NCBI RefSeq assembly: GCF_036568765.1
Contig: NZ_DATCRY010000293.1
Location: forward strand, 1 to 7,980
DNA: 7,980 nt
Source: GSA-30 sp036568765
GTDB lineage: Bacteria > Pseudomonadota > Gammaproteobacteria > Xanthomonadales > Rhodanobacteraceae
Direction: 5' to 3'
Of this stretch, positions 6,801 to 7,980 are shown one piece after another. Position 1 is the first letter of the stretch, and every line of letters begins with the position of its first letter. The notes beneath the pieces were generated by a model. That model did no database searches. It was not told the origin of the DNA and saw only the letters and a list, made by a program, of their open reading frames with translations. The position numbers and the translations under genes are program-made.

Positions 6801-7718
6801 AATATCGAAACCGTCCTCGATGCGCAGAAGCTGCGCCCGGCCATGCAGGGGCGGCGCCTGCACCCGGACGCCGGACGGTGTCTGCACCGCCAGGCCATCC
6901 AGATCGAAGCGGGTCAGGTTACGGACGACCTTGCCCTGCTTCCAGTCCAGCCAGCTGGCGAACGTACCGCGCCCGGCCAGCGCCTGGTAACCGCCCAGGT
7001 CGATCCCCGCCAGCATGTCGCGCAGGTCGGCATCCACGCCACTGAGCCATAGACGGCCGTCCAGACCGTCCTCGCGAAAATCGCCCGCGCCGCGCAGCCG
7101 CCCTATCGTGCCCTCGCGATGCAGCAGCATGCCGGCGCGGATACGCCCTCCCTGCCGACTCAGGCGCACCTGGTCGGCGATCAGGATGTAGTGCTTGTCC
7201 GTGCGCTTGTCGTTGATATCCAGGCGCAGGTCGTCAAGCCACAGGCCGACCGACAGGCGCCCCAGCGAAACGTTCTGGCGATCCGTCCCGCCGCTGACGC
7301 CTATACCGTTGATGTGCCAGGTGCCGTCGATCTCGTGCGCCAGATCCAGTTGCAGACCGCGGGCACGCAGGTTGACCAGGTGCCGCGACGGTAACAGCCA
7401 TCCGCCGAAATCCAGTTTCAGCTCGACCTGGGGGATACGCAGCGCCATACCGCCGCCCTCGCCCGGCCCGACGGTGACATCGCGCAGCAGAAAGGAGGGC
7501 CCGGAGCCCTGCCAGTGCCCGTCCATTGCGGCGAAGCTGACCGGGCGATGTAGCTGCGCGGTCAACTGGGCCGCCACCCATTGCGGATGACGTGCCAATA
7601 GCGGCAGGAACAACTGGGTCAGGGCAACGATCACCGCAAGGGTGATCACCGCAATGCCCACGGTCCAACCCAGGGCACGCGCAGGGCGATGCCATCCCGT
7701 GTGCCAGGCCTTGCTCAT
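3867..7718 (-). CDS. yhdP: YhdP family AsmA-like inner membrane protein
   Basis: A 1283-residue protein of the YhdP family (TIGR02099/DUF3971 type). YhdP, TamB and YdbH are AsmA-like proteins thought to form hydrophobic grooves bridging inner and outer membranes for phospholipid transport; E. coli YhdP (about 1270 residues) affects the outer membrane permeability barrier. Seen: one N-terminal membrane anchor (about 17-41) after a basic cytoplasmic lead, then a very long beta-rich periplasmic region beginning LARHPQWVAAQLTAQLHRPV. The conserved AsmA-like C-terminus has GRTGLRTKDYDQ near 1198, LPVVGAVIGGPIG near 1221 and YRISGTWDKPVI near 1256-1267. An Ala/Pro-rich linker interrupts it at about 965-1005, and the last 16 residues are also Ala/Pro-rich. 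I chose ATG 7716-7718 over an in-frame TTG at 7730; neither has a Shine-Dalgarno. It lies 33 bases after rng, likely in the same operon, so translation may depend on coupling. The reading frame is open throughout. Confidence 0.93.
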   Translation of the reverse strand: MSKAWHTGWHRPARALGWTVGIAVITLAVIVALTQLFLPLLARHPQWVAAQLTAQLHRPVSFAAMDGHWQGSGPSFLLRDVTVGPGEGGGMALRIPQVELKLDFGGWLLPSRHLVNLRARGLQLDLAHEIDGTWHINGIGVSGGTDRQNVSLGRLSVGLWLDDLRLDINDKRTDKHYILIADQVRLSRQGGRIRAGMLLHREGTIGRLRGAGDFREDGLDGRLWLSGVDADLRDMLAGIDLGGYQALAGRGTFASWLDWKQGKVVRNLTRFDLDGLAVQTPSGVRVQAPPLHGRAQLLRIEDGFDIRWLGDDGSALALQLHQLDTVQARGEVAASHLQLGPLLPWLALKPQLSVGLAQWLGQGKPRGEIVSAGMRFSRNEGLTYLEARFQGLGIDPIGKLPGLTSLQGEFRGDPESMSLSLPAQATTVSFPHTFRKPFAMSRLAGDIAFWHEDDAFHIGTEQFDFDGEGFSGQARGQAALPDAGGRPFLDLYARLDHANVEAAKLFWPIDSMPPSAIDWLDRALVDGNVNRGDVLIRGDLHDWPFRHNEGRFEARAEISDLVLDYGRNWPRADGIVAVANFINNGMQVEASAGQSLGNKAEKAVAIIPDFANTTLDLTVNGSGTGPSMIDFVRSSPIGSRQADVLSKFSLTGGGNFGFHLVLPIKDAKDFTLDGQAQLKDIDFNAPDWNVKLDKLGGPATFDAHGFHAGPLDAGFRGQPAKLDLAIAGATGQPDTVFSARLNGRYSIPELIQGYSPLQWLNDVADGRSEYTIGFDIASAAKAGQSAQTLSIDSALTGTALKFPAPLNKEADATLPLHLTLGLPVNGGDLQLALGSVARARLRLPDGDAKPLAASILFGTGTPDILPNKGMRIRGHAGKLDVSGWVQASMSGNGPGGPGLESVDVQADEAQVFGRLFADMGIKTTVQPNSLSIDAVSGGLAGHFDVPTDDLRKRGVTARLQRLYWPKDNTPAAKKEITGAPAPASTAGEAEVQPPAHPEATGMNPSALPPFHLWIGDLRFGDARLGEARFESWPTDRGMHIDQIRTQSRSVQINAAGDWNGTPENSHTHLRIDFSAQSLGDMLDAFGYQGLVAGGKTSAQIDATWPGSPSGMDLANMDGKLSVNVSTGRIPEVTPGVGRLFGLVSVLELPRRLSLDFGDVFGKGLGFDSITGDFALANGNATTENMKILSPAAAISITGRTGLRTKDYDQQVVVIPHVGNSLPVVGAVIGGPIGVAAGVVAQGLLGHGLNHAAAKRYRISGTWDKPVIAPADKSAPAPAASTAP

Positions 7719-7751
7719 GCGAGGTGGCAACGGACATGGATGGGTGGGCGG

Positions 7752-7980
7752 TTACAGCAAAACCACATCGAACTGTTCCTGCGAATAATGCTCTTCAGCC
7801 TGAAAGCGTATGCTTTTTGAGATGAACTCTTCCAATTCGGCGACTGCTGCGGACTCTTCTTCCAGGATACGGCCGACCACTTTGGGACTGGCCATGACCA
7901 GCAGCTTTTCGGCATTGAACTGCCGCACCGCGCGGGTGATCTCACGAAAGATCTCGTAGATCACCGTCTCGGCGGTTTTT
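7752..7980 (-). CDS. rng: Ribonuclease G, C-terminal part (runs off the right edge)
   Basis: The last 75 codons of an RNase E/G family endoribonuclease; the gene begins beyond the right edge. RNase G cleaves single-stranded AU-rich RNA and matures the 5' end of 16S rRNA. Seen: the frame opens with KTAETV, the segment that follows the zinc-link cysteine pair in RNase E/G proteins, then IYEIFREITRAVRQF and ASPKVVGRIL, and ends in the typical YSQEQFDVVLL with TAA at 7752-7754. The short C-terminus without the long disordered tail of RNase E argues for RNase G. The internal GTG at 7962-7964 is not the start, because the similarity continues upstream of it to the window edge. The yhdP gene following at 33 bases is the expected neighbour and supports the assignment. 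Confidence 0.88.
   Translation of the reverse strand, partial: KTAETVIYEIFREITRAVRQFNAEKLLVMASPKVVGRILEEESAAVAELEEFISKSIRFQAEEHYSQEQFDVVLL

Noticed and set aside
7728..7730. TTG as the yhdP start
   Set aside because: It would add only four residues and has no better ribosome binding site than the ATG at 7716-7718.
1..7980. CRISPR array, tRNA or rRNA gene, riboswitch, toxin-antitoxin pair
   Set aside because: No regularly spaced repeats, cloverleaf or ribosomal RNA signatures are visible, and the gaps between genes (156, 126, 12 and 33 bases) leave little room for them.

Overview
This is a compact, GC-rich, gene-dense bacterial chromosome segment with five protein genes and no stretch over 300 bases without a gene. 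The order rng - yhdP - (insertion) - tldD on the minus strand is the core of a conserved gammaproteobacterial envelope/housekeeping cluster (in E. coli, maf-rng-yhdP-tldD). The GC content and the wording of the RNase G and TldD proteins suggest the Xanthomonadales/Lysobacterales, perhaps a Rhodanobacteraceae relative such as Dyella or Rhodanobacter. The genus is an inference and was not checked against any database.

Layout, following transcription from the right edge. At 7980-7752 (minus) lie the last 75 codons of ribonuclease G; the gene runs off the right edge. After 33 bases comes yhdP (7718-3867, minus), a giant AsmA-like protein anchored in the inner membrane and thought to help move phospholipids to the outer membrane. 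It ends convergently, 12 bases from a membrane-bound fatty acid hydroxylase/sterol desaturase family gene on the plus strand (2643-3854). That gene sits between yhdP and tldD, which are adjacent in E. coli, and splits the cluster. Across a 126-base divergent intergenic region containing a perfect 16-bp palindrome is tldD (2516-1077, minus), a metalloprotease subunit. After a further 156 bases with two small inverted repeats comes a YeiH/UPF0324-type 'putative sulfate exporter' gene (920-9, minus).

The exporter is the one gene that looks broken. It matches its family up to about residue 281, then carries 22 unrelated residues and stops well short of the usual length. A Shine-Dalgarno-like AGCAGGAG sits at the very left edge. 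This fits truncation by an inserted element or a frameshift, but the decisive sequence is outside the window.

Most of the window is ordinary core genome. The points most worth following are the insertion of a lipid-modifying enzyme into the rng-yhdP-tldD cluster, the palindrome in its divergent promoter region, and the truncated exporter. I see no CRISPR array, tRNA, rRNA, or novel multi-gene defence or biosynthetic system.
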